39,924 nt of DNA, taken from CAZNYN01 sp964577295 (GTDB lineage: Bacteria > Synergistota > Synergistia > Synergistales > Synergistaceae). Location of the stretch: the NCBI GenBank assembly GCA_964577295.1, contig CAZNYN010000016.1, positions 1 through 39,924 on the forward strand, given 5' to 3'. Positions 15,287-23,492 of the stretch are shown piece after piece. The notes below the pieces were generated by a model, which had not been told where the DNA came from, did no database searches, and was given only the letters and a program-made list of their open reading frames with translations. Both the position numbers and the translations under genes were made by a program. The stretch's first letter is position 1. Each line of letters opens with the position of its first letter.

Positions 15287-16495
15287 CTAAAGTGACTTAA
15301 TAGCTTCTGCCAGACGTTTTGCTCCTTCTTCAATCTGCTCGGGCTGAGCGAAGGTGAAGCATGTTCTCATGTAGTCAAGTCCCGTGCCGTCGACATAGAA
15401 GGACGGGCCTGTTACAAATGCAACTCCGTGCTCTATGGCTTTCATAAACAGCTTGGTGGAGTCAACTCCGGGCACCTGCAGCCAGAAGAAGAATCCTCCT
15501 TCGGGTGTGTGGTACTTCGTGTTCTCGGGAAGGTATTTTTTAAAGGCCGCGTCCATTGCGTCGCGTTTCTTTCCGTAGTGGCCGATGATTTTCGGCAGGA
15601 ATCCGTCAAGGTGCCCGAGGCGGCAGTATTCGTATACTAAGGCCTGAGCAACAACGCTTGAGCAAAGGTTTGTGCCCTGTTTGATCATTACAAGCTTCTG
15701 CATGAGCTGGGGGTCGCCGACTATCCATGCCACTCTTGTTCCCGGTGCCAGAATCTTTGAGAAGGAGCATGCATAGACAACTCTTCCGCTCTGCTTTTTG
15801 TCCATTGAGAATATTGTGGGGACGTGTTCGCCGCTGTAGCGGAGGTGTCCGTATGGGTCATCTTCAAAAATGATGAGGTCGTATTTTTCGGCAATCTCAA
15901 GCAGCTTTGCGCGGCGTTCCGCGGAAAGTGTTGCGCCTGACGGGTTCTGGAAGTTTACTATTGTGTAGATGAATTTTATTTTGTGTCCGTCTTTGCGTCC
16001 CTGCTCGATAGCCTGGGGCAGAAGGTCTACGCAGAGGCCGTCTTTGTCGCAGGGCACGGAGAGGAATCTTGCTCCGCGGTTGCGCATTGCATGAAGAGCT
16101 CCGGGATATGTCGGGCCTTCAACTATGATAGTGTCTCCGTCGTTTAGAAGGACGCTGCAGAGAAGATCCATTCCTTCCTGTGAGCCGGTTGTGATGAGCA
16201 TCTCTTCGGGCTTTGTCTCGCGTCCCATGCGCGGTGCCATCCATTTTGCTATATACTCCTTAAGAGGCATGTATCCGTCGGTAGCTCCGTACTGGAGGAC
16301 GTCCTTGCCTTCACGCTTGAGGATCTCGGCCGCTTCGTAAAATTCCGCAACGGGAAATACCGCAGGGTCGGGATTTCCGCCTGCAAAAGAGATAACTCCG
16401 GGAGTCTTTGTGTACTTAAGAAGTGCGCGGATAGGTGATGGTTTCACATTTAACGCTATGTCAGATAATCTCGCATCCCAGTTTACTGTGCTCAT
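15287..16495 (-). CDS. PLP-dependent aminotransferase, LysN/aromatic type
   Basis: A 402-residue class I aminotransferase of the MocR/LysN (2-aminoadipate aminotransferase) subgroup, without a fused HTH domain. Blocks include ISFAGGNPDPAVFP near 35-48, the PLP-contact GSQEGMDLL and NFQNPSGATLS, EDDPYGHLRY, and the Schiff-base Lys in CSFSKILAPGTRVAWIVG. These enzymes often handle branched-chain, aromatic or aminoadipate substrates; the sequence does not decide which. GGAGGGG before ATG 16495 fixes the start. It is a single gene with its own terminator and is divergent from pstS. Confidence 0.92.
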   Translation of the reverse strand: MSTVNWDARLSDIALNVKPSPIRALLKYTKTPGVISFAGGNPDPAVFPVAEFYEAAEILKREGKDVLQYGATDGYMPLKEYIAKWMAPRMGRETKPEEMLITTGSQEGMDLLCSVLLNDGDTIIVEGPTYPGALHAMRNRGARFLSVPCDKDGLCVDLLPQAIEQGRKDGHKIKFIYTIVNFQNPSGATLSAERRAKLLEIAEKYDLIIFEDDPYGHLRYSGEHVPTIFSMDKKQSGRVVYACSFSKILAPGTRVAWIVGDPQLMQKLVMIKQGTNLCSSVVAQALVYEYCRLGHLDGFLPKIIGHYGKKRDAMDAAFKKYLPENTKYHTPEGGFFFWLQVPGVDSTKLFMKAIEHGVAFVTGPSFYVDGTGLDYMRTCFTFAQPEQIEEGAKRLAEAIKSL

Positions 16496-16647
16496 TTAAA
16501 TACCCCTCCAAAATTTTGCATATTCTGAATATTTTAGTTGCAGACGCAGTATATTCGTCTTATTACCTTTATTATACACGTTTAAAATCTTTGTGCCAGA
16601 TAAGCGAATGATATATCAATTGTACGGACAGGCGGACCGAACAATGT

Positions 16648-16702
16648 TGTTACATTGCTGTTACATATCCTGCACACTTCATTAACCTAACCCGAATATA
16701 AT
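16648..16702 (+). promoter_or_regulatory. Pho-box-like promoter of the pst-pho operon
   Basis: TGTTACAT occurs at 16648-16655 and again at 16659-16666, an 11-bp period as in PhoB boxes of diderm bacteria. A looser third unit, TGCACACT, begins at 16671 and covers the -35 position. TATAAT at 16697-16702 is a perfect -10 box. The layout matches a PhoB-activated promoter in which Pho-box units replace the -35 element. The downstream operon encodes its own PhoB and PhoR. Confidence 0.65.
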
Positions 16703-16736
16703 CGAGACACTACGAATGTGGGGGGATATTTCTCAA

Positions 16737-17567
16737 ATGAATAAGATAACTGCTTTTCTGGTTCTCTTTTTGACGATTGTAACAGCTTCCGCGTCTTCGG
16801 CGGAAAATATTGTTATGGACGGTTCGACTACGGTTCTTCCTTTCGGACAGGCGGCGGCGGAGCAGTTTATGAAGCAGAATCCTACTGTGAAATTTTCCGT
16901 TTCGGGAACTGGAACCGGCAACGGGTTTAAATCTCTTGCTGACGGAGCGGCGGACATAGCAAACGCATCGCGCTTTATAAAGGATTCAGAACTTAAAGCT
17001 TCCGTAGGAAAGAATGTATATCCTGTGCCCTTCGCCGTGGCTCTCGACTGTCTTGTTCCTCTTGTACATCCTTCAAACCCGGTGAAATCGCTTACAAAGA
17101 AGCAGCTTAGGGATATTTTTTCAGGCAAAGTAACAAACTGGAAGCAAGTCGGAGGCGAAAACCGTCCTCTTGTAGTGGTTGGCAGAGATACCAGCTCGGG
17201 TACGTACGGCACGTGGCAGTCAATGGTGATGGACAGCGATGGCAAGACGAGGATAACCCCCAGAGCTCAGGTTGCTTCTTCAAGCGGAGCAATGATGATT
17301 GCTGTGACTCAGAATAAGAACGCCATTGGATACGAGGGTATCGGGTATGTAAACAAGTCTGTAAAGCCCATTGCGGTCGATGGAATACAGGGTTCCCCTT
17401 CTGCCGCGCGCAGCGGCAAATATCCTCTCTCCAGATATCTGTACATGTTTACGGCAGGCTGGCCCGAGGCTGAAGTGCTTGATTTTATAAGCTTTATGCA
17501 AAGTGACGCGGGACAGAGAATTGTAAATGCCACGGGCTTTGTCTCCCTTCGCGAGATTAAAAAATAA
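16737..17567 (+). CDS. pstS: Phosphate ABC transporter substrate-binding protein PstS
   Basis: A 276-residue periplasmic protein with a signal peptide (about 1-22, ending ASASSAENI). The phosphate-binding blocks are clear: MDGSTTVLPF, FSVSGTGTGNGFKSLADGAADIANASR, and VVGRDTSSGTYGTW. It captures phosphate for PstCAB. ATG 16737 has a G-rich site (GGGGGG) about 11 nt upstream; an in-frame ATG at 16716 would add a charged stretch before the signal peptide and was rejected. First gene of the operon, followed by a hairpin that may reduce read-through to pstC. Confidence 0.96.
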   Translation: MNKITAFLVLFLTIVTASASSAENIVMDGSTTVLPFGQAAAEQFMKQNPTVKFSVSGTGTGNGFKSLADGAADIANASRFIKDSELKASVGKNVYPVPFAVALDCLVPLVHPSNPVKSLTKKQLRDIFSGKVTNWKQVGGENRPLVVVGRDTSSGTYGTWQSMVMDSDGKTRITPRAQVASSSGAMMIAVTQNKNAIGYEGIGYVNKSVKPIAVDGIQGSPSAARSGKYPLSRYLYMFTAGWPEAEVLDFISFMQSDAGQRIVNATGFVSLREIKK

Positions 17568-17575
17568 AATCACAG

Positions 17576-17608
17576 ATTGCCCGTATTTCTATATTTCGGG
17601 CAATTTTT
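17576..17608 (+). terminator. Attenuator hairpin between pstS and pstC
   Basis: ATTGCCCG (17576-17583) pairs with CGGGCAAT (17597-17604) around a 13-nt loop, followed by a T run to 17608. Because pstC follows in the same direction without an obvious new promoter, it probably lets only part of the transcripts continue, giving more PstS than permease. Confidence 0.7.
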
Positions 17609-17683
17609 GCCATATATAAGGCGCCGCGCAGTTATGTTCAAAAAGTCAAAACGCGGCTATTTGAGGGGAAAGGAGCTTGGAGT

Positions 17684-18583
17684 ATGAAGTGTTCTGTCAA
17701 AAGCATTGACAGCGGGTTCGGCGGCAGAAAAGACAGAGTTATGGCCTCGTCCGTGTTCGCGGTGTCAATGGCCGGAATAGTAATTATGGTGTTCATAATA
17801 GGATTTTTGATATTAAACGGTATCCCTGTACTTTCGGAAAGTTCTTTAAAAGAGATATTTACGAGCTATGACTGGTACCCTGTGGAGGAACCGCCCGCTC
17901 TGGGCATGCTGCCTTTGATAGTGGGAACGATAGCCGCAACTTTGCTTTCCAGTTTTATCGGCCTGCCTGTGGCTCTGGCTTTGGCAGTCTTCACCGCCGA
18001 GATAGCGCCGAAAAAAATGCGGAATCTAATGAAAGTTATGCTGGAGCTGCTAGGTTTTTTGCCGTCGATAGTGCTGGGTTTTCTCGGAATGATGGTGCTT
18101 GCTCCGTGGATGCAGGAAAGTTTCGGAATAGCGACTGGGCTTAACTTGCTGACATCCTCAATATTGCTGGGCTTCATGGTTATTCCGGTAGTCGCCTCTC
18201 TTGCGGAAGAAGCTCTCTCATCTGTCCCGCGGGAACTTCGCGATGCGTCATATGCACTCGGCGCAACACGCTGGGAGACTGTAAAGAAGGTTGTTATACC
18301 TTATGCTCTGCCCGGCATAGCGGCAGGTTCTCTGCTCGGTGTTATGAGAGCTCTCGGAGAGACTATGGTTGTGCTTATGGCAGCGGGCGGAGCCGCAATA
18401 ATTCCCGCAGTTCTGGCAGACCCCATTCGCCCCCTTACTTCGACGATAGCCGCGGAGATGGGAGAGACGCCTGTCGGAAGCCTGCACTACCACGCGCTCT
18501 TTTTTGCCGGTCTCATATTGCTTTTTATAACTTTACTGATAAATATAGCTTCGTTTTATATCGAGAGAAAGGGGGCTAAATAG
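17684..18583 (+). CDS. pstC: Phosphate ABC transporter permease PstC
   Basis: A 299-residue inner-membrane permease with about six segments. It has the family block EEALSSVPRELRDASYALGATRWETVKKVVIPYALPGI, the EAA loop that docks on PstB, and GVMRALGETM. AAAGGAG lies upstream of ATG 17684. Its stop directly abuts the pstA start. A cytosolic N-terminal tail of about 22 residues precedes the first helix. Confidence 0.96.
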   Translation: MKCSVKSIDSGFGGRKDRVMASSVFAVSMAGIVIMVFIIGFLILNGIPVLSESSLKEIFTSYDWYPVEEPPALGMLPLIVGTIAATLLSSFIGLPVALALAVFTAEIAPKKMRNLMKVMLELLGFLPSIVLGFLGMMVLAPWMQESFGIATGLNLLTSSILLGFMVIPVVASLAEEALSSVPRELRDASYALGATRWETVKKVVIPYALPGIAAGSLLGVMRALGETMVVLMAAGGAAIIPAVLADPIRPLTSTIAAEMGETPVGSLHYHALFFAGLILLFITLLINIASFYIERKGAK

Positions 18584-19450
18584 ATGGACAGAACATGCCG
18601 CCGCAAAATGTCGGATAAAATAATGACATCACTCTTCGGCTCTGCCGCATTAACTCTGCTTATAGCCCTTGTGATAGTCGGGATATTTTTATTTCGTCAA
18701 GGCTGGCAGGCTCTCTCTTTGGAGTTCTTAATAGAAGCTCCGAGAGACGGAATGACGGCGGGCGGAATAATGACTCCTCTTGTGGGAACTGTTCAGCTAG
18801 TTTTGGTATCGATGCTTGTTGCTCTTCCAACGGGCATAATAACGGGGCTCTACTTTGCGGAGTATTCAAAAGACGGAGCCGTTTCAAAAATACTGCGCAT
18901 GTCCATTCGTTCCCTTGCCGGAGTCCCCTCTGTCATATTCGGACTTTTCGGTCTTTCACTCTTTGTCGTCTTTATGAAGATGGGCTCGTGTCTCCTGGCT
19001 GCGGGGCTGACACTTGGGTGTCTTTCCCTGCCTCTTATAGTCACAGTATCCGAACAGGCGTTCCTTGCCGTGCCTCGGGAGTTCAGAGACGCATCCTATG
19101 CTTTGGGCGCGACAAAGTGCCAGACAATATTTAAAGTGGTCCTTCCATCTGCCGCTTCCACTATTATCACTGGAGCGATACTTGCGGTGGGACGTGTCGC
19201 GGGAGAGACTGCTCCCATTATGTTCACGGGTGCGGCTTATTTTGCTCCCGAGGTGGCAAAGAGCCTTTTCAGTCAGGTAATGGCACTGCCTTATCACATA
19301 TATGTCCTTGCCACATCATCAACGGATATCGAGGCCACGAGGCCGATTCAGTACGGAGCGATACTGGTGCTTGTAGGCCTTGTTCTGGGAACCAGCGCCA
19401 TAGGCGTAGTAGCGAGAGCAAGACTTTCTGCCGGAAGCGGGAGGCAATAG
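18584..19450 (+). CDS. pstA: Phosphate ABC transporter permease PstA
   Basis: A 288-residue permease, the second membrane half of the phosphate importer. It carries RSLAGVPSVIFGLFGLSLF and the EAA-loop block EQAFLAVPREFRDASYALGATKCQTIFKVVLPSA, then GRVAGETAPIMFTGAAYF, typical of PstA. The start follows the pstC stop without a gap, so translation is coupled. Confidence 0.96.
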   Translation: MDRTCRRKMSDKIMTSLFGSAALTLLIALVIVGIFLFRQGWQALSLEFLIEAPRDGMTAGGIMTPLVGTVQLVLVSMLVALPTGIITGLYFAEYSKDGAVSKILRMSIRSLAGVPSVIFGLFGLSLFVVFMKMGSCLLAAGLTLGCLSLPLIVTVSEQAFLAVPREFRDASYALGATKCQTIFKVVLPSAASTIITGAILAVGRVAGETAPIMFTGAAYFAPEVAKSLFSQVMALPYHIYVLATSSTDIEATRPIQYGAILVLVGLVLGTSAIGVVARARLSAGSGRQ

Positions 19451-19452
19451 CA

Positions 19453-20223
19453 ATGGAAAAGACAAAATTTGAAACTCAGATAATGACATCGGGGCTCGAC
19501 CTCTTTTACGGAGAGACTCAAGTTCTGAAAAAGATAACTTTCGATATAGGAAGAAAGACGGTAACTTCATTCATAGGGCCGTCTGGCTGCGGGAAGAGCA
19601 GCTACCTGCGCTGTCTCAACAGGATGAACGATTTTATTCCGTCAGCAAAGATAACGGGAACGATAGAGATAGACGGCGAAAATATCCTTGCTCCCGAGAC
19701 GGATGTAATAGGACTGAGACGCAGAGTTGGAATGGTATTCCAGAAGCCGAACCCTTTTCCCATGTCGATATATGAGAATGTGGCATACGGGCCAAAGCTT
19801 AACGGAGTGAAGGACAAGGCTATGCTCGATGAGCTCGTGGAGACAAGCCTCAAAGGTTCCGCACTCTGGGGAGAGGTAAAGGACAAGCTTAATAAGCCCG
19901 GCACGGGGCTTTCCGGAGGACAGCAGCAGAGGCTATGTATAGCGAGAGCTATTGCCACTCACCCGGATGTCCTGCTGATGGACGAACCCACCAGCGCCCT
20001 CGATCCAATGTCCACGGCAAGAGTAGAGGAACTGATAAGAGAGCTTAAGTCTGACTACACTGTGGTGATAGTAACTCACAATATGCAGCAGGCCGCGCGA
20101 ATATCGGACTACACGGCATTTTTCCTTATGGGGGATCTTGTCGAATATGACCGTACTGCTAAAATGTTCACATCTCCGTCGGATAAAAAAACAGAAGATT
20201 ATATTTCCGGCAGATTCGGTTAA
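19453..20223 (+). CDS. pstB: Phosphate ABC transporter ATPase PstB
   Basis: A 256-residue ATPase that powers phosphate import. Walker A GPSGCGKSS is at 42-50, the Q-loop at FQKPNPFPMS, signature LSGGQ at 153-157, Walker B with DEPTSALDP at 177-185, and the switch His in VTHNMQQA. KSSYLRCLNRMND and QKPNPFPMSIYENV are PstB-specific. It starts 2 nt after pstA. Confidence 0.98.
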   Translation: MEKTKFETQIMTSGLDLFYGETQVLKKITFDIGRKTVTSFIGPSGCGKSSYLRCLNRMNDFIPSAKITGTIEIDGENILAPETDVIGLRRRVGMVFQKPNPFPMSIYENVAYGPKLNGVKDKAMLDELVETSLKGSALWGEVKDKLNKPGTGLSGGQQQRLCIARAIATHPDVLLMDEPTSALDPMSTARVEELIRELKSDYTVVIVTHNMQQAARISDYTAFFLMGDLVEYDRTAKMFTSPSDKKTEDYISGRFG

Positions 20224-20274
20224 TATATTAATCAGATATTAAAGAAATCTATATGTGCTGCGGAGGGAAATAAT

Positions 20275-20967
20275 ATGATAGAGAGCATCAACACCAGAAA
20301 AAAAATAGAAGCGGATCTTATGGAGCTTAAGAGAATGGTCTACAGGATGGGGCGCCTTGCCGGAGAGTCTCTTGACAGAGCGGTATGGGCTCTGAAGGAG
20401 CGCGACATCGCTATGGCGGAATCCGTTCTTGAAAAAGATGACATGATAGATGACCTAGAGGATGCCATAGACAGTTCCTGTATGGAGTTCGCGGCTCGTT
20501 ACCAGCCTTTGGGCGAAGATTTGCGCGTGGTCACATCAATAATGCACATAGCGGTGGACCTTGAAAGAATAGGGGACTACGGCGGAAATATAGCCAAAGT
20601 AGCAATAGACCTTGCGGGGAAAGAGCCTATAAAACCATTGATAGACATTCCATGTATGGTGGAAAAAATAAATATTATGCTCAATACATCTCTTACGGCT
20701 ATAGATACTCGTTCTCCGGAGACGGCTGTATCGGTCTTTCACATGGATGACGATGTGGATGACCTGGAAAAGCAGATAATGAGAGAACTCTTTGTAATGG
20801 TGATGGAGAAGCCCGAACGCATAGAGCAGTCCTTCCAGCTTATGAATGTCTCCCGTACTTTGGAAAGAGCGGGCGACCATGTTACAAATGTCGCGGAGAG
20901 AATTGCATATATGTATACGGGAAAGACAACACGAGCATCGCAGTATAGACGCAAGCGCGAAGCTTAA
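20275..20967 (+). CDS. phoU: Phosphate signaling protein PhoU
   Basis: A 230-residue all-helical protein made of two PhoU repeats with the metal-binding E/DxxxD patterns (DMIDDLEDAID and HMDDDVDDLEKQI) and LERIGDYGGNIAKVA / LERAGDHVTNVAERI in each half. It restrains PhoR kinase activity and tunes PstSCAB when phosphate is plentiful. It lies 51 nt after pstB, and GGAGGGA precedes ATG 20275. Confidence 0.96.
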   Translation: MIESINTRKKIEADLMELKRMVYRMGRLAGESLDRAVWALKERDIAMAESVLEKDDMIDDLEDAIDSSCMEFAARYQPLGEDLRVVTSIMHIAVDLERIGDYGGNIAKVAIDLAGKEPIKPLIDIPCMVEKINIMLNTSLTAIDTRSPETAVSVFHMDDDVDDLEKQIMRELFVMVMEKPERIEQSFQLMNVSRTLERAGDHVTNVAERIAYMYTGKTTRASQYRRKREA

Positions 20968-20980
20968 GGGGGGTCTTGAT

Positions 20981-21691
20981 GTGGCTGAGAAGATACTTAT
21001 TGTTGATGACGAGGAAAACATAACTGATTTTATAGGCAGGGCTCTGCGTCTGCAAGGGTTTAAGACGGTGTGCGCTCACGACGGAGATCAGGCTCTGCAC
21101 TCTGTCTGCGAGGAGCTTCCCGACCTTGTAATTCTTGATCTCATGCTGCCGAAGATGGATGGGTGGGAAGTGTGCAGACGTGTTAAGAGCAATCCTGCTA
21201 CACAGAAAATTCCTATTATCATGCTGACTGCAAGGACATCTACTGAAGATGTTGTCCAAGGGCTTAATCTCGGGGCTGACGATTATATAAAGAAACCGTT
21301 CCCATTGGATGAATTGCTGGCAAGAGTGAAGGTTCTTCTTAGGAGAAATATATTTGATGAGGAGCGCACCGTTATAAGCAACGGGGATCTGAAAGTACAC
21401 ATACCGGAGCGCGAAGCATTTCTGCGCGGCAATATGCTGGATCTAAGCCCGACGGAATTTGACCTGCTCGAAATATTGGCGAGCAGATTGGGGCACACGG
21501 TAAACAGAGAAGAGCTGCTGAAAAAAATATGGGGCATGAGCGGCGGTGATACACGCACTGTCGATGTTCACATATCGCGTCTGCGCAAAAAACTGGATGA
21601 CGGCAAAAAACCGATTCTGGCGACCCAGACACTGCGAGGCAGGGGCTACAGACTGGCATGGGAGGAGACGGATAAATGTTTGGCAGAATGA
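20981..21691 (+). CDS. phoB: Phosphate-response regulator PhoB (OmpR family)
   Basis: A 236-residue response regulator. The receiver domain (1-120) has the acidic pocket D9/D10, phosphoacceptor D53 (LVILDLMLPKMDG), T83 and K105. A C-terminal winged helix (about 135-232) has LSPTEFDLLEIL and DVHISRLRKKL, which bind the Pho box. The start is a GTG at 20981 with AGGGGGGT upstream; an in-frame ATG at 20846 would lie inside phoU. It overlaps the phoR start by 16 nt. Operon position identifies it as PhoB. Confidence 0.93.
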   Translation: MAEKILIVDDEENITDFIGRALRLQGFKTVCAHDGDQALHSVCEELPDLVILDLMLPKMDGWEVCRRVKSNPATQKIPIIMLTARTSTEDVVQGLNLGADDYIKKPFPLDELLARVKVLLRRNIFDEERTVISNGDLKVHIPEREAFLRGNMLDLSPTEFDLLEILASRLGHTVNREELLKKIWGMSGGDTRTVDVHISRLRKKLDDGKKPILATQTLRGRGYRLAWEETDKCLAE

Positions 21692-23430
21692 CGCTCAGAA
21701 AGAAAATAGCTGTTCTCATAACAGCCTCCGTTCTGATCGTGGCTGTGGCTGCGTGGATAATGATGTACAGAACGGAGCGGAACAAGCTTATTGAGGACAA
21801 CAGAGAGACGCTCTCAAGATACCTTGAGGGTTTTGTCTCGACAGGTGAGAGCGAAGGGCTTGACGGCATATCGCACCTTCTTGTTCTATGGAGCAAAATA
21901 TACCCCGAAGGACGTGTAACAGTTGTAAATAAAGACGGTGCCGTTGTTCTTGACAACAAAGCAAATACATCGGACATGGATAATCACTACAGGAGGCCCG
22001 AAGTCATGGCGGCCTTCTCGTCTGGCGGCGGCGCCGAAATACGTTACAGCAAAACTCAGAGCGAATGGGTGAACTACATGGCGCGCAGGCTGGTACTGCC
22101 CGGTACCGGCGGGGGAGAGAGTGTAATACGTATATCCTATCCCGTGGAGAAGCTGGGGGCTTTGGGCTGGACTATGGGAAAATCGTTCCTGTACTCTCTT
22201 GAAGTAATTCTGCTTCTTGTATGGGGCGGAGCTTACTGGATGCTGCGTGTGGTAATGAGGCCTCTTAACTCTCTGAGCAGAGCCGCGGAAAGTATCGCAT
22301 CCGGCGGCACGGCAAGATTCCCGATTACGGACGATCCGGAAATGCACGCTCTTTCAAACGCTTTGAACTCAATGTCCGACTCTCTGAAATTGAGCATCAA
22401 GGAGGCGCAGGAGCGCAAGGAAGAGATGGCATTGCTGGTAGGCACTCTGCCAATAGGACTTATATTGATAGACGACAGCAAAAAAATACGCTATATCAAT
22501 GTCGCGGCCTCAACACTCTGCGGCAGAGCCGACATACTTCCCGTAAGAGGCTCGTCAGTAGAGCTTGTCCTGCCATGCGAAGAAATGTCGATTTTCCTTG
22601 ACGGACCAGACGGTACAAAGGTTATTTCCGCCGCGGTAATGGGAGGAAAAGAGATAGAGATAACAACGCTCACATTGGCGCGCGGACGGCTTATCGTACT
22701 GCAGGACCTTACGGAGAAGATGATGCTGGAAGAATCGCGCAGGGAATTTTTTATAGACGCTGGGCATGAATTCAGAACACCTTTGACTGTAATACGTATG
22801 GGGCTTGATCTGCTGAAATCGGGAGGCAATGTAAAAGACCCCGAAGACATGGCAGGCATAGATAGTATGATATCTCAGCAGGAGAGGCTGAGCTCGCTCG
22901 TGGACGACCTTCTCTACCTTGTGCGGCTTGATGTAGACCCGCTGAAAAGGGACAACGAGGATGTTAATTTATCCGCACTTTCGGAAGAGCTTGCATCAAA
23001 TCTCGAATCTCTGACAGCACCGGCCGGTATATCTGTGGAATCCGACTTTCCTGCGGACGGAGCTTATGCTTACGGGCTTTACGGGGACATCAGGCGCGCT
23101 CTGTCGAATCTGCTTGAGAACAGTGTCAAATATGTATCTTCTGCAAGAGAGAGCGGCGGCAAAATAAAATTCACTCTCGAAGAGAACGGAGATTTCTGGC
23201 GTTTTACCGTCGATGACAACGGTCCGGGCATCCCTGCGGGAGAAGAGAAGATAATTTTTGAGAGATTCCGCCGCGGAGACATGCACAGAGCCAGAAAAGG
23301 CGGAAAGACCGGCGGCTATGGGCTCGGACTTTCAATATCCAGAAGGATAGCGGAAAGACACGGAGGCACCCTGGAACTAGCCCCTTCAAAATTGGGCGGA
23401 GCCTGTTTCACAATGACGATACACAAATAG
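21676..23430 (+). CDS. phoR: Phosphate-regulon sensor histidine kinase PhoR
   Basis: A 584-residue membrane kinase. A first membrane helix (about 10-30) and a second (about 170-190) bracket an extracytoplasmic sensor of about 140 residues. This differs from E. coli PhoR, which lacks a large periplasmic domain, and is more like the Gram-positive form. HAMP (about 192-240), a PAS-like segment (about 248-345), HisKA with the phosphorylated H364 in DAGHEFRTPL, and HATPase with NLLENSVKY, DDNGPGIP and GYGLGLSISRR follow. GGGAGGAG precedes ATG 21676. Ends the operon. Confidence 0.93.
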   Translation: MFGRMTLRKKIAVLITASVLIVAVAAWIMMYRTERNKLIEDNRETLSRYLEGFVSTGESEGLDGISHLLVLWSKIYPEGRVTVVNKDGAVVLDNKANTSDMDNHYRRPEVMAAFSSGGGAEIRYSKTQSEWVNYMARRLVLPGTGGGESVIRISYPVEKLGALGWTMGKSFLYSLEVILLLVWGGAYWMLRVVMRPLNSLSRAAESIASGGTARFPITDDPEMHALSNALNSMSDSLKLSIKEAQERKEEMALLVGTLPIGLILIDDSKKIRYINVAASTLCGRADILPVRGSSVELVLPCEEMSIFLDGPDGTKVISAAVMGGKEIEITTLTLARGRLIVLQDLTEKMMLEESRREFFIDAGHEFRTPLTVIRMGLDLLKSGGNVKDPEDMAGIDSMISQQERLSSLVDDLLYLVRLDVDPLKRDNEDVNLSALSEELASNLESLTAPAGISVESDFPADGAYAYGLYGDIRRALSNLLENSVKYVSSARESGGKIKFTLEENGDFWRFTVDDNGPGIPAGEEKIIFERFRRGDMHRARKGGKTGGYGLGLSISRRIAERHGGTLELAPSKLGGACFTMTIHK

Positions 23431-23439
23431 AAAGTGACG

Positions 23440-23485
23440 AAAAAAGAGGAGAGAGCGAATTGCTCCCTCCTCTTTAATAATTTTT
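23440..23485. terminator. Bidirectional terminator between phoR and panF
   Basis: AAAGAGGAGAGAGC pairs with GCTCCCTCCTCTTT (one mismatch) around a 5-nt loop, with an A run before and TAATAATTTTT after. It serves the convergent phoR and panF genes. Confidence 0.85.
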
Positions 23486-23492
23486 CCTGACG

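Noticed and set aside
20846..20980. N-terminal extension of PhoB from ATG 20846
   Set aside because: It lies inside phoU in another frame; GTG 20981 with AGGGGGGT upstream fits the receiver domain start.
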